NCBI GenBank assembly: GCA_038747915.1
Contig: JBCDJJ010000001.1
Location: 39,984 to 103,983, forward strand
Direction of reading: 5' to 3'
DNA: 64,000 bases
Origin: JBCDAP01 sp038747915
GTDB taxonomy: Bacteria > Planctomycetota > Phycisphaerae > Phycisphaerales > UBA1924
Shown: positions 25,857-34,089 of the stretch, piece by piece
How positions within the stretch are numbered: position 1 is the stretch's first letter
Layout of the letters: the number at the start of each line of letters is the position of its first letter
Notes under the pieces: generated by a model
Database searches by the model: none
The model's input: the letters and a program-made list of their open reading frames with translations, nothing else
Told to the model about the DNA's origin: nothing
Made by a program: the position numbers and the translations under genes

Positions 25857-28280
25857 TCAAAGCCCGCTGTCGATAGCGACACCGGTCGAGCCCGGACGCC
25901 CTTCGAACAGTGCGTGCCACGACACGCGCTGCCCATCTCGCATCTCGATTGCCTGTCCGTTGTAGTCAAGCGTGAGTTGAGGAAACGCCGAGCCGTCACC
26001 CCATTCGAACGGCCGATTCTCGAACGCCGCATGGTTTTCGCTGACCATCCGGTAGGTGTCGGCGCCGTTCGCGTCGATGAAGAGGCCCGCGTTGATCAGC
26101 AGGTCACGAGCCGACCCAACGGATCCCTCGACGAAGGGCTGCCCGAAGCTATTTGATCGTGCGATGTACAGGTCGTCTCCGGCCTTGTCCCAGAACACAC
26201 CGAGCCCGTTGACGTTCCCGACGCCGAACGCCGAGTCGTTGGTGTAATACCGATCGTCGCCGCCGGCCTCCTCAAACCAGCCGATCGAGAAATCGCGTCC
26301 GAAGCCGCACGCACGCGAGCTGTGCCCCCGATAGACGTCATCGCCGCCCTCTTCGATCACGATACCGACCGCGAAGTGGGGGGGGGAGGCGAGCGAGTAC
26401 GCCGCGGTGGTGTACGAGTCGTTCCCGCCATCCTCGTACAGCATGCCGACGCTGTACCAGTACGCCGAGCCCTGACAGTAGATGTCACCCTCGTAGACGT
26501 CATTCCCGCCGCCCGCATCGATGAGCACGCCGTGCCCACCGGCCCAGGAGTGTCCATCGCTCTGGTCGGCACGTCGCCCGATCCCGAAGCCCTGAGCCAT
26601 ATTGAGCGCATCCGTCGCGGTGTTGAACCACGCGTACTTGACGGTGTATCCGTTGATGGGCTCGCTCAGGGAGTTCACAGCGTGGTACCGATCGTCGCCA
26701 GCGAAGTCGATCAGCAACCCAGAGCCGAGCGTGCTGCCAAAGCCTTGCGCTCGCAGGAAACAGGTGTACAGGTCGTCACCACCAGCGTCGATCAGCACGC
26801 CGGTCCCGAAGGTCGCCGCCCCCTGGAGTTGTGTGTCGCCGACGTAGACATCGTCCCCATCGTGGTCGTAGAGAAGACCGAAGCCGAGCACCGCGGCTCC
26901 CTGTCCCACGAAGGTCGAGGCATATCGATCATCGCCCCCGAGGTCGAGCAGGACGCCGTACCCGCAGATGCCGGCGGCGAAGGACGTGTTGTGATCCTCC
27001 GCGCGGTGATACTCGAATTTGTCGCTGCGAGCGTCGACTGACCTGGAGTACTCGTCCCATGCGACGAAGTCGGCCGACTCGTAGGTGTCGTCGCCGGACA
27101 GGTCGATGGCGATCCCGATGGGACGGTCGTACCCGGTGGTCGCTGCCGCTTGCACGTAGTGGTCGTCGCCGGCGGTATCGATTATCAACAGATCGTGCGC
27201 TCCGTCGTCTTCGCCGTAACGGTCCGCGCCGGCTCCGTTCAGACGCACCCATCCGAGCGGCGTCTCGACCTCGAAGGAGAAGTCCGCCTCGGCGAGGTCC
27301 GCGATCACATCGGGTGTGACCACGGCCTCGAGGGCCGACTCGAGTGCCTCGGGATCGATCACCTCGCCCTGATCGTCACGAACCGCAGCGTCCCGGATGG
27401 CGTTGATCTCCCTGTCCCTCGCGTTCGCCCCGCGGAACTCGGTGAGTGTCTCCTGCACGCCCAGCATGATCGTGTTCGCCCCGCGGTACAACGCAGCGAA
27501 GTCGACCGAATCGAGCAGCCGTTCGCGCGCGATCGTCTCTCGCATCAGGTCCGCGGGGCTCGGCGGGTTCGGATCGTCAAGCGTGCCGGTCCAGAAGACC
27601 GACTCGAACATGTCGGCGTACACCTCATCGCCACGACGCCCGAGGCGCTCGATCGGCTCGGTGAGCCCGAGCTCACGGAACTGTGATGCCTGCGCGATCT
27701 GATGGATGAGCACCGCTGCAACGTGGCGGACTTCGGGTGGGACACTCCGGTACGCGTCGGACTCGGCGATCGAGTCGGTCTCCGCCACTCCCAGTTCATC
27801 GAGTGCATCCGTGAGTGAACGCTCGCCCGCATCCCGGACGCGTTGGAGCGTCGCGGTGAGGTACGAGCCGTAGTAGTTGTCTCTGACCCGGGTGCCGGTT
27901 GCCGATTGAGCGAGGTACGCGATAACCTGTGGTTGATCACGAAAACGCATCAGCGTTTGCGCCGACTGCCTCGCGTGTGGGCTGATCTGCCAGAGGTCGT
28001 GGAAGTACAGGTCGAAATGTGGGAGACGATATCTGTCGCCACCCCATCGCGCGACGTGATCTGGCGGGAAGTTGAACTCCCGTTGGGTGAGGCCGGCGAT
28101 CCGGAGTGCCTCGGCGAAGAGATCCGCGTCATCTCCCATCCATTGGCGAGAGAGCCAGCCCTGCTCCGGAGGATCACCCCCGTGGATGATCGCGGGCGGG
28201 CTCGTCGCTGATTGCTGCGCGATCCCCCATGAGGATCCGCAGACGAGCAGGAACGTGACGACAGCAGGCCGTGAGAACAT
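25857..28280 (-). CDS. Large secreted G-D-D-x-Y repeat protein, paralogue of 2961-5435
   Basis: The start has GGAG five bases upstream and a signal peptide (MFSRPAVVTFLLVCGSSWG, cut near IAQQ). The protein follows the paralogue at 2961-5435 from end to end. Shared blocks are WGGDRYRLP, LTEPIERLG, RGANTIMLG, DDQGEVIDPEALE, GWVRLNGAG and then twelve repeats such as IAIDLSGDDTY, VLLDLGGDDRY and VIEEGGDDVY. Both end with a G-S-T-G-x-x-I/V-D text. An odd point is that several repeats change D to E or N at the turn. No catalytic site was recognised. The gene is downstream of the HTH-like unknown at 28362, separated by an 81-bp gap holding a TTCCAGAA dyad. Confidence 0.85.
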   Translation of the reverse strand: MFSRPAVVTFLLVCGSSWGIAQQSATSPPAIIHGGDPPEQGWLSRQWMGDDADLFAEALRIAGLTQREFNFPPDHVARWGGDRYRLPHFDLYFHDLWQISPHARQSAQTLMRFRDQPQVIAYLAQSATGTRVRDNYYGSYLTATLQRVRDAGERSLTDALDELGVAETDSIAESDAYRSVPPEVRHVAAVLIHQIAQASQFRELGLTEPIERLGRRGDEVYADMFESVFWTGTLDDPNPPSPADLMRETIARERLLDSVDFAALYRGANTIMLGVQETLTEFRGANARDREINAIRDAAVRDDQGEVIDPEALESALEAVVTPDVIADLAEADFSFEVETPLGWVRLNGAGADRYGEDDGAHDLLIIDTAGDDHYVQAAATTGYDRPIGIAIDLSGDDTYESADFVAWDEYSRSVDARSDKFEYHRAEDHNTSFAAGICGYGVLLDLGGDDRYASTFVGQGAAVLGFGLLYDHDGDDVYVGDTQLQGAATFGTGVLIDAGGDDLYTCFLRAQGFGSTLGSGLLIDFAGDDRYHAVNSLSEPINGYTVKYAWFNTATDALNMAQGFGIGRRADQSDGHSWAGGHGVLIDAGGGNDVYEGDIYCQGSAYWYSVGMLYEDGGNDSYTTAAYSLASPPHFAVGIVIEEGGDDVYRGHSSRACGFGRDFSIGWFEEAGGDDRYYTNDSAFGVGNVNGLGVFWDKAGDDLYIARSNSFGQPFVEGSVGSARDLLINAGLFIDANGADTYRMVSENHAAFENRPFEWGDGSAFPQLTLDYNGQAIEMRDGQRVSWHALFEGRPGSTGVAIDSGL

Positions 28281-28340
28281 GCGCGCTCCGATTTCTGGCG
28301 AACACCGACGAGCGTTCGAGTTCTTGGCTAGGCTAGTCTT

Positions 28341-28348
28341 TTCCAGAA
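28341..28348. promoter_or_regulatory. TTC-YR-GAA dyad upstream of the G-D-D-x-Y gene
   Basis: TTCCAGAA lies inside a wider inverted repeat CTTTTC-CA-GAAAAG (28338-28351), 61 bases before the start at 28280. It is one of five intergenic copies of this pattern in the window. Confidence 0.4.
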
Positions 28349-28361
28349 AAGAAAGCCAGTG

Positions 28362-29681
28362 CTACTCGCTCGACGCCGACGGCGCACCGTCGTAGTGACA
28401 GACCATCGACGAGGGGACCGGCGGGTGTCGCATCAGCACACGATGCCCGTGGACATCGTCCTGCGACCAGGAGAGCCGGGAGAACACCTCGTCGATCATC
28501 GCTGCGTACTCCGGCACCAGGTCGAGTTCGCACCCATCGTGCGTGGCGGAGATCGGCATCACCTCACCGAAGAACGGCAGCGCATCCGACTCCTGCGGGG
28601 GCGTGCCGAGCAGCGACGAGTTGACCTCGCTTCGAATGCCGAAGTCCGGTTCACCATCGGGAACCAGATCATCATGCACCAAGAGATCGAACACCGCGAA
28701 TTCGGCCGGTGTGCGAACGGTGAAGAGGAAGTAGGTCTTGTCACTATTTTCCTGGAACGCCAGGTCGTACTCGAGCACTTCACCGGTCACACACGTCACG
28801 ACGCCCGCGTTGCCCACCGCGCCGTCCACAAGCCGGAACTCATACCCGACACTCTCACTCGGGATCACCGACCACTCGGGCAGCGGCTGGGAACAGTATC
28901 GAGTCAGCAGCGGGAGACGCGGCTCGTCGCCATTGCCGCGGACCGCGGGGTCGATCGCCAGTCGGGGGGTCGCCTTGGGTGGCTCTGAGGCGTTTGCCAG
29001 CGCGTAGAGGCGGTTGAATCGAAAGGGAACCTTCTCTCGCAGTCTGCGCAGATCGTACACACCGCGGATCGATGCCACCTGCCGTCCGTCGGGCCGTCGA
29101 TCATCGGGCATGATGATGTGGGTGGTAAGCAGGACGCGCGCCTGCACACCGAGTAGGTAGCTGTTCCCGATAAACGCCATCCGTCGATGGTCGAGATCGA
29201 TCCGCTCGCGGTACTCCTGGGTGAAGCCGGCGACCATCGAGTCAAAGGCCTGACGGCTACCAGCGTGGATCGAGACCAGATCGAGATACTCCGCGAACAC
29301 CGATCGGACCGCGTCGATCCGCCGCTTCCCGACCCCGTACGCCTCGAGCGCCGCCGCGAAGATCTGCACGCCACCCTTCCCAGGAACAAAGGGAGCCGCA
29401 GCAAGCGGATCGCTCGCCTCGGCAAGCCGAACCAGCTTCCACGCGAGTTTGGTGTCCAGCCCCAGTTCCCGGGCCAACTCGGTCGCGCCCAGCATCTGGC
29501 GGTCCGGGCCGGTTGGACAGGCCCGCGTGACCGCATCTTGGAAGCGCACGAACAGCTCCCCCGCGACCCCCGCAAGGTCGAACGACTCGCGAGATGCCAT
29601 GTCACCAACGAGTGGATCGACGCGTCGACGACGAGATCGGGACCGAGGTTGGCGCGAGGCTGCCGATTGGGAGTTAGACAT
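28362..29681 (-). CDS. Unknown protein with helix-turn-helix-like N-terminal part
   Basis: This 439-residue protein has a basic, low-complexity N-terminus (SRQPRSRSRRRRVDP). A helical segment LGATELARELGLDTKLAWKLVRLAE follows, which reads like a winged helix-turn-helix. Two larger domains come next, with text such as DLDHRRMAFIGNSYLLGVQ and FTVRTPAEFAVFDLLVHDDL. There is no signal peptide or membrane segment, so it is cytoplasmic. I do not recognise the family. A regulator is the most natural guess given the HTH-like region and its place upstream of the G-D-D-x-Y gene. No ribosome-binding site is obvious before 29681. An in-frame ATG at 29600 would lose only the basic leader. Confidence 0.7.
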   Translation of the reverse strand: MSNSQSAASRQPRSRSRRRRVDPLVGDMASRESFDLAGVAGELFVRFQDAVTRACPTGPDRQMLGATELARELGLDTKLAWKLVRLAEASDPLAAAPFVPGKGGVQIFAAALEAYGVGKRRIDAVRSVFAEYLDLVSIHAGSRQAFDSMVAGFTQEYRERIDLDHRRMAFIGNSYLLGVQARVLLTTHIIMPDDRRPDGRQVASIRGVYDLRRLREKVPFRFNRLYALANASEPPKATPRLAIDPAVRGNGDEPRLPLLTRYCSQPLPEWSVIPSESVGYEFRLVDGAVGNAGVVTCVTGEVLEYDLAFQENSDKTYFLFTVRTPAEFAVFDLLVHDDLVPDGEPDFGIRSEVNSSLLGTPPQESDALPFFGEVMPISATHDGCELDLVPEYAAMIDEVFSRLSWSQDDVHGHRVLMRHPPVPSSMVCHYDGAPSASSE

Positions 29682-29753
29682 CTGTATTCAACATATCGCC
29701 CATCTCTGCCGAGGCACGCCTCTTCTCGATCGAGGAGGAACTTCGGTCAGGTA

Positions 29754-29761
29754 TTCCAGAA
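29754..29761. promoter_or_regulatory. TTC-YR-GAA dyad upstream of the HTH-like gene
   Basis: TTCCAGAA sits 73 bases before the start at 29681, in a 123-bp gap behind the sulfotransferase operon. Nothing else was seen in this gap. Confidence 0.35.
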
Positions 29762-29804
29762 ATTGGGTGCATGCGGACGATGGGGTACCTGAGTGATCGC
29801 TCGA

Positions 29805-30650
29805 TCAGACCGACCAGGCCGGCACTACGCCCAATAATCGCTCGAGCGCGACCACTTCTTGTTCGACCAGCGCCGCAAAGCGTCGCCGCGCGGATGCGGG
29901 CGGCTCTGCCCGCTCCGGCCCGGCGTTCAGACGCCGCAGTGTGACCGCAGGCGACGGCTCGAGGCCAAGGAAGCTGCAGATTCGATCGATCGGCCCTGCC
30001 GGGTCGGAAACAAGATCATCGAAGTACAGCACGAGCATCTGGCTTGGATCGACGTGCCTGCGCCACCTTTCGAGCTGCTCCGAGTACCGCCCGCGAGACG
30101 CGTACGACCAATCGCGCAGCGGCCACAGCTCGTCGCGTCTCCCTGGCAGCGTGCGCACAGGCGCGGCGCCGAGCCGCGCTCCTTCCAAGTCGAGCGCGCG
30201 CTCGAACGGCTCGGATTCGAACCCGAGCCGCACCGAGTGCCGATAGTGCGACCACGCGCGATCCATCGGATGCCGCAGGACCGCGATCAGCTTCGCCTCG
30301 GGAAACAGGTGAGCCGTACGGGCCGGTACTTCGGGGTGGAACAAATACATCGGCGTTGCCTCACCGGTCAGCTTCCTGGATCCCGAGAGGACACTTGTCG
30401 CGGCGCGGCTCACGACGAGCGGCAGCCCGACGCGAGCACGCGCCCTCGAAGCATCTCGCTCATCAAGGTTGTGAAGCTCCTTCATCCGTGGCCTCATCAC
30501 CCGGGGGTGGGAAGCGATCGCCTCGAAGAGCGAGGTGGAACCCGACCGCTGCGCGCCGATCAACAAGAAGTCCGGCGCACAACGCAGACCGCCGGTGAGG
30601 ATGTGCCACCGCAGAATCGCGCTGTGCATCACATCAATCGGTCCGATCAT
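29805..30650 (-). CDS. Sulfotransferase (heparan-sulfate-type, PAPS-dependent)
   Basis: The PAPS 5'-phosphosulfate loop is DFLLIGAQRSGSTSLFEA and the 3'-phosphate motif is LRHPMDRAWSHYRHSV, both diagnostic of the carbohydrate sulfotransferase superfamily. ELHNLDER and GEATPMYLFHP are further family elements. Its start is taken at 30650, where ATG overlaps the upstream stop codon as ATGA. An ATG six codons earlier is possible. The length of about 281 residues is normal. It is the last gene of a five-gene coupled operon with a second sulfotransferase, a flippase, a DUF2304 protein and a glycosyltransferase. It most likely sulfates a surface or exported glycan. Confidence 0.92.
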   Translation of the reverse strand: MIGPIDVMHSAILRWHILTGGLRCAPDFLLIGAQRSGSTSLFEAIASHPRVMRPRMKELHNLDERDASRARARVGLPLVVSRAATSVLSGSRKLTGEATPMYLFHPEVPARTAHLFPEAKLIAVLRHPMDRAWSHYRHSVRLGFESEPFERALDLEGARLGAAPVRTLPGRRDELWPLRDWSYASRGRYSEQLERWRRHVDPSQMLVLYFDDLVSDPAGPIDRICSFLGLEPSPAVTLRRLNAGPERAEPPASARRRFAALVEQEVVALERLLGVVPAWSV

Positions 30651-31447
30651 GGCACCGCGCGCTCCCACGTTGCCCGCTCGAGTTCGGCGAGCTGATCTTC
30701 GATCTCACCGTTCCTCGCGGCGCGGTTTGCTCGCACGCATCCTCTGCGGGGCGTGCTCTGAAGCCGGTCCGGCCGGACGATCGCCTCGGCGTGTGCCGCG
30801 TTCAGCTCGAAGCCACGCTTACCTAGAGCGACTGCGAGTTCCTCGAAGCGCGCCGTGAGCGAGCGGACGCCGAGCACCAGGCACCGTTCCGGCATCAGGC
30901 CGGCAAAGGCGGCGAGGCGCGCGTTGTAGTCCGCCCAGCTCGCGGCAGCGAGTCGGGCGTTGAAGCGATCGATGCCGAGCGCACGCATCTGCCGGCGGAA
31001 GGGCACCCACCGGTGCAGCGTTGGATCGCCGCGCCGCCGAAGCGAATCGCACACTTCCGACGCTGGTCGCCATACCAACAGGAAGTGCGCCGCAGGGCAG
31101 ATCCGGGCCCAGTCGTGCAAGAAAAGTGTCGCTCGGGGGTCCTTGGCACCACGTCCGCCACGGCCAACAAGGTCGGCCAGCAGGACGCGTGCCGTCTCGT
31201 CCTCCGACGTGGTCCACCGACACACCTCCGGGCTGGGCGGCTCGTACCAGTTTGCGTTGCGCGCACCGAGCACCGCGTCATGAAAGTCGACGAACGGCCG
31301 GTGCTCGAAGTGACCATCGGGGTTGTCGGGTGTGGCTTCGAGAAGATCGTCGCCGAGCGCAAGTCCGGACTGGCACAGCAGGTTCGCTGTCAATGAGGTA
31401 CCCGAGCGGTGCATACCAGTAATGAAGAGGAACGGCTGCGCGGTCAT
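30647..31447 (-). CDS. Sulfotransferase-family protein
   Basis: The start at 31447 overlaps the flippase stop as ATGA, and the protein immediately shows FLFITGMHRSGTSLTANLL, the PAPS-binding P-loop-like motif of sulfotransferases. A long upstream extension of the frame is opposite-frame reading of the flippase and is rejected. Later, LVWRPASEVCDSLRRRG fits the 3'-phosphate region less exactly than in the neighbouring enzyme. At 266 residues it has usual size. Having two different sulfotransferases in one operon suggests sulfation at two positions or on two sugars of the same glycan. A kinase-like or hydrolase-like P-loop role is less likely. Confidence 0.85.
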   Translation of the reverse strand: MTAQPFLFITGMHRSGTSLTANLLCQSGLALGDDLLEATPDNPDGHFEHRPFVDFHDAVLGARNANWYEPPSPEVCRWTTSEDETARVLLADLVGRGGRGAKDPRATLFLHDWARICPAAHFLLVWRPASEVCDSLRRRGDPTLHRWVPFRRQMRALGIDRFNARLAAASWADYNARLAAFAGLMPERCLVLGVRSLTARFEELAVALGKRGFELNAAHAEAIVRPDRLQSTPRRGCVRANRAARNGEIEDQLAELERATWERAVP

Positions 31448-32979
31448 ACGCCAAGCTCTCCCGCCTCGCCGCGGCGGTTCAGCCCCACGATGGCGCGCAC
31501 CAGCTGCGCGCCACGACCGATGAGCATCCGCCCGTCCTTGCTCAGTGTCATCATCGTGGCGCTCGTTGCGGCTACGCATACGCCGGTGAGTGCGAGCCAC
31601 GCCGGGCCGTCCTGGGGTGCCGACAGGGCCGAGGCGAGTCCAACGGCGAGGGCCGATCCGATCACACCCGCTGCGACCGGCTCGAAGAACGGGCGGAACG
31701 CGTCGAAGAAATGCATCGGTGTCCCACGCGAGCACACGAGTGTGCCAGGAATACGGAGCACAAGCAGCACGACGCCCAGCGTCCATGCCAGCGCTTCCGG
31801 ACCGTGCCGTGCACTCGCGATAAGGCTCGCGACGCAGACCACCCCGGAGACAATCCGCCAGACGAGTTGCCGCCCCGTGCGCCCGGTCGCAACAAAGACC
31901 CATTGTGTCGCGGAGCCGAGCACCTGCGCCACGCCCACGAGCACGAGGCCGCGCATCACGCCGGCCCCGCCGGACCACTGCGGGCCGAGGGCCAGCGACA
32001 ACGCCGGCCCCGCCGCTGTAAACCCAACCGCGAGCGGCGGCAGTGCCAGCCAGCCCATGACCGTCAGCCCGCGGCGCAGCCGGAGGCGGAAGGCGTTCGC
32101 ATTGGCGACGAGCGGGCTCAGAGCCGCGTGGCCAACGCTTGCAAGCGGGGCGGTGATCGTGTTGACCGGTGTTGAGACGAGGAAGGCCGCGCGCGTGTAG
32201 ATCCCGAGTGCCGCGGGCTCGAAGAACACCGCGATAAGCGCCCGATCGACCTGCGCGAGGCCCACCGACAAGGCCTTGGTCGCCGAGAGAGGGCCGCCAA
32301 AGCGGAGCTGTTGGACGCCACGAGCGTCCAGCCACCCAGGAATCAGCGGGCCCCGCGCGGTCCAGATCACGAGCACCGCGAGCACGCCTACTCGGCCGAC
32401 CGCGAATACAACCAGCGAGAGGACACCAGCGCCGAGTTCGGCCGACGCGATGGCTCCAACTGCTGCCAGGGCGTCCGCCACGAGTCGGGTCCGCGCGACC
32501 GAGCCGAACCGCAGCGACCGTTGCAGCAACCCCAGAGGAACAGCGGAGACTGCCACGAGTAGCGGCGCTGGTGAGAGCGCAAGTGCAAGCACGATCACGC
32601 CCTCCTCATCGAACGCAAAGGCCAGCACAGGACCGAGTGCGGCCATCATCATCGAGGACAGCACGCCACCCATGAGCGACAGGCCGAGCAGCCCGCGTGT
32701 CAGCCCAGCGTCGATCGTCGGCGCGCGCACGATCGCTTCAATCACACCCAGTTCGGTGAGCGCGGTGAGCACAGCGAGCGAGATCGCCGCCATGGCGAAC
32801 ACGCCGTACTGCTCGGGGGTGAGGACGCGACCGAGCCAAGCCGCTGCACCCACGGACACCACGAGCGAGAGGCAGGAGCCGGCCAACGCGGCAACGCCGG
32901 GTGGGACCATGTCGGCGCGGGCAGTGGGGTGTCCATCCGATTCCCCCGCATCGTCCCGCGGCTGCTCATCCCTGCTCAT
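31444..32979 (-). CDS. Polysaccharide flippase (Wzx-like, MOP superfamily)
   Basis: About 12-14 hydrophobic segments fill the protein. The N-terminal region includes VPPGVAALAGSCLSLVVSVGAAAWLGR followed by LTPEQYGVFAMAA, the classic lipopolysaccharide/O-antigen flippase opening. The ATG at 32979 is chosen; the longer frame upstream reads through the DUF2304 gene and has no coding sense. It overlaps that gene's end by 14 bases. It would move a lipid-linked oligosaccharide across the inner membrane after synthesis by the glycosyltransferases nearby. The sulfotransferases then suggest the cargo is sulfated, before or after transfer. Confidence 0.9.
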   Translation of the reverse strand: MSRDEQPRDDAGESDGHPTARADMVPPGVAALAGSCLSLVVSVGAAAWLGRVLTPEQYGVFAMAAISLAVLTALTELGVIEAIVRAPTIDAGLTRGLLGLSLMGGVLSSMMMAALGPVLAFAFDEEGVIVLALALSPAPLLVAVSAVPLGLLQRSLRFGSVARTRLVADALAAVGAIASAELGAGVLSLVVFAVGRVGVLAVLVIWTARGPLIPGWLDARGVQQLRFGGPLSATKALSVGLAQVDRALIAVFFEPAALGIYTRAAFLVSTPVNTITAPLASVGHAALSPLVANANAFRLRLRRGLTVMGWLALPPLAVGFTAAGPALSLALGPQWSGGAGVMRGLVLVGVAQVLGSATQWVFVATGRTGRQLVWRIVSGVVCVASLIASARHGPEALAWTLGVVLLVLRIPGTLVCSRGTPMHFFDAFRPFFEPVAAGVIGSALAVGLASALSAPQDGPAWLALTGVCVAATSATMMTLSKDGRMLIGRGAQLVRAIVGLNRRGEAGELGV

Positions 32980-33373
32980 CGCGATCCGATCGGCTCGCGC
33001 GGGTGCGGGCCTGCTCCTGGTTGAGCAGCGCAAGCTCTCGCACGAGCGAGGTGATCTCCGACCGAAGCCGGCGGACCTTGGCGTACACGAGCATGAAGCC
33101 CACCACACCACCAATGAGACCGCAGTAGAGCAGCAGATCGGCCCCGCGGCGGATCCCGAGTGCGTTGGCGATTACGCTGGTCGAGTCCGGAAGGATGGTG
33201 AACACCGCGCCGGCAGCAAGCCCGCAGAGCACGACGAGCGTGCTCACGAGATCAAGAATCCTCGCCCGGTACATCGCTACCGTGGCAAGTGCGAGCCCGG
33301 CGAGCACGGTGAGCAAGATCACCTGAAAGGCCGTCGGGAGCGAGCCGGCGAGTGTGAGCTGGGAACTCGTCAT
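32966..33373 (-). CDS. DUF2304-like small membrane protein
   Basis: This 135-residue protein has three hydrophobic helices (about 17-35, 43-61, 79-97) followed by a charged coiled-coil-like tail (KVRRLRSEITSLVRELALLNQEQ). The pattern and its place beside a dolichyl-phosphate-mannose-synthase-like glycosyltransferase match DUF2304 proteins, which usually accompany such enzymes in cell-surface glycan loci. Its ATG overlaps the stop of the glycosyltransferase as ATGA. A role as membrane partner of the glycosyltransferase is inferred from context only. Confidence 0.8.
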   Translation of the reverse strand: MTSSQLTLAGSLPTAFQVILLTVLAGLALATVAMYRARILDLVSTLVVLCGLAAGAVFTILPDSTSVIANALGIRRGADLLLYCGLIGGVVGFMLVYAKVRRLRSEITSLVRELALLNQEQARTRASRSDRDEQG

Positions 33374-34074
33374 CGGAACAGCCTCAGCAAGAGGTACTGG
33401 CCGGCCACGCGGAACACATTGAGCGTCGTCTGCCCCTTCGCACGTGAATACTCGGTGTACCGGACCGAGACGGGGACCTCGGCAAACCGCAAGTCGGCGC
33501 GAGCCACCTGATCATAGAACTCGCTCGCGTGGGCCATCCCATCTCCGCGGAGCGTAATCGCTTGGGCCGCTGCCCGGGTCAATGCCCGCAAGCCGTTGTG
33601 CGTGTCGGTGACCAGCAGCCCCGTGAGCACTCGGGTGCCGATCACGCCGATCCGGAGCACGAGCCGGCGAGCCCAGGAGATGCCGGTCGCCGATCCGAGG
33701 AACCGAGAGCCAAAGATCACGTCCGCTGTACCGGAGGCAATGGGCCCCAGCATCGCCGCGATATCCGCTGGGTCATGCTGGCCGTCGCCGTCGAAGGTCA
33801 CGACGAAGTCGGCCCCATGACGGATCGCGTAGGTGAGCCCGGTCTGCAGCGCGGCCCCCTGGCCACGGTTGATCGCGTGGCGGATGAGCACACACGGCGC
33901 GTGCTCGAGCGCGGCGGCCGTTCCATCCCGGGAGCCATCGTCGACCACGCACACCTCGCACCCAAGGGCCGCGACCTCGGTCACTACCTCACGGATGACC
34001 GCGTGTTCGTTGTACGCCGGGATCACGACGACCGTCCGCCTGATCGCCTCCTGTGTATGGTCCTGTGCGGTCAT
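33370..34074 (-). CDS. GT2 glycosyltransferase, dolichyl-phosphate mannose synthase-like
   Basis: The GT-A fold begins VVVIPAYNEHAVIREVV, then VVDDGSRDGT, NRGQGAALQTG, the DxD-type FDGDGQHDPADI, FGSRFL and DTHNGLRAL. These are the ordered motifs of polyprenyl-phosphate sugar synthases. The start at 34074 follows from the position of the first motif; the frame upstream of it is opposite to another gene. It lacks the C-terminal helices of long forms; the coupled DUF2304 protein may supply the membrane part. Its role is probably transfer of a sugar to undecaprenyl phosphate. The start codon is only 15 bases from that of the divergent gene at 34090. Confidence 0.9.
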   Translation of the reverse strand: MTAQDHTQEAIRRTVVVIPAYNEHAVIREVVTEVAALGCEVCVVDDGSRDGTAAALEHAPCVLIRHAINRGQGAALQTGLTYAIRHGADFVVTFDGDGQHDPADIAAMLGPIASGTADVIFGSRFLGSATGISWARRLVLRIGVIGTRVLTGLLVTDTHNGLRALTRAAAQAITLRGDGMAHASEFYDQVARADLRFAEVPVSVRYTEYSRAKGQTTLNVFRVAGQYLLLRLFR

Positions 34075-34089
34075 GAGAGGAGCATCGAC

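Noticed and set aside
31448..32335. N-terminal extension of the second sulfotransferase
   Set aside because: The extension overlaps the flippase in another frame and reads as Arg/Gly-rich noise; the P-loop motif starts right after the ATGA-coupled ATG at 31447.
33529..34089. Upstream extension of the + strand GT2
   Set aside because: It is antisense to the minus-strand GT2. GTG 34090 has an excellent ribosome-binding site and leads directly into the first GT motif.
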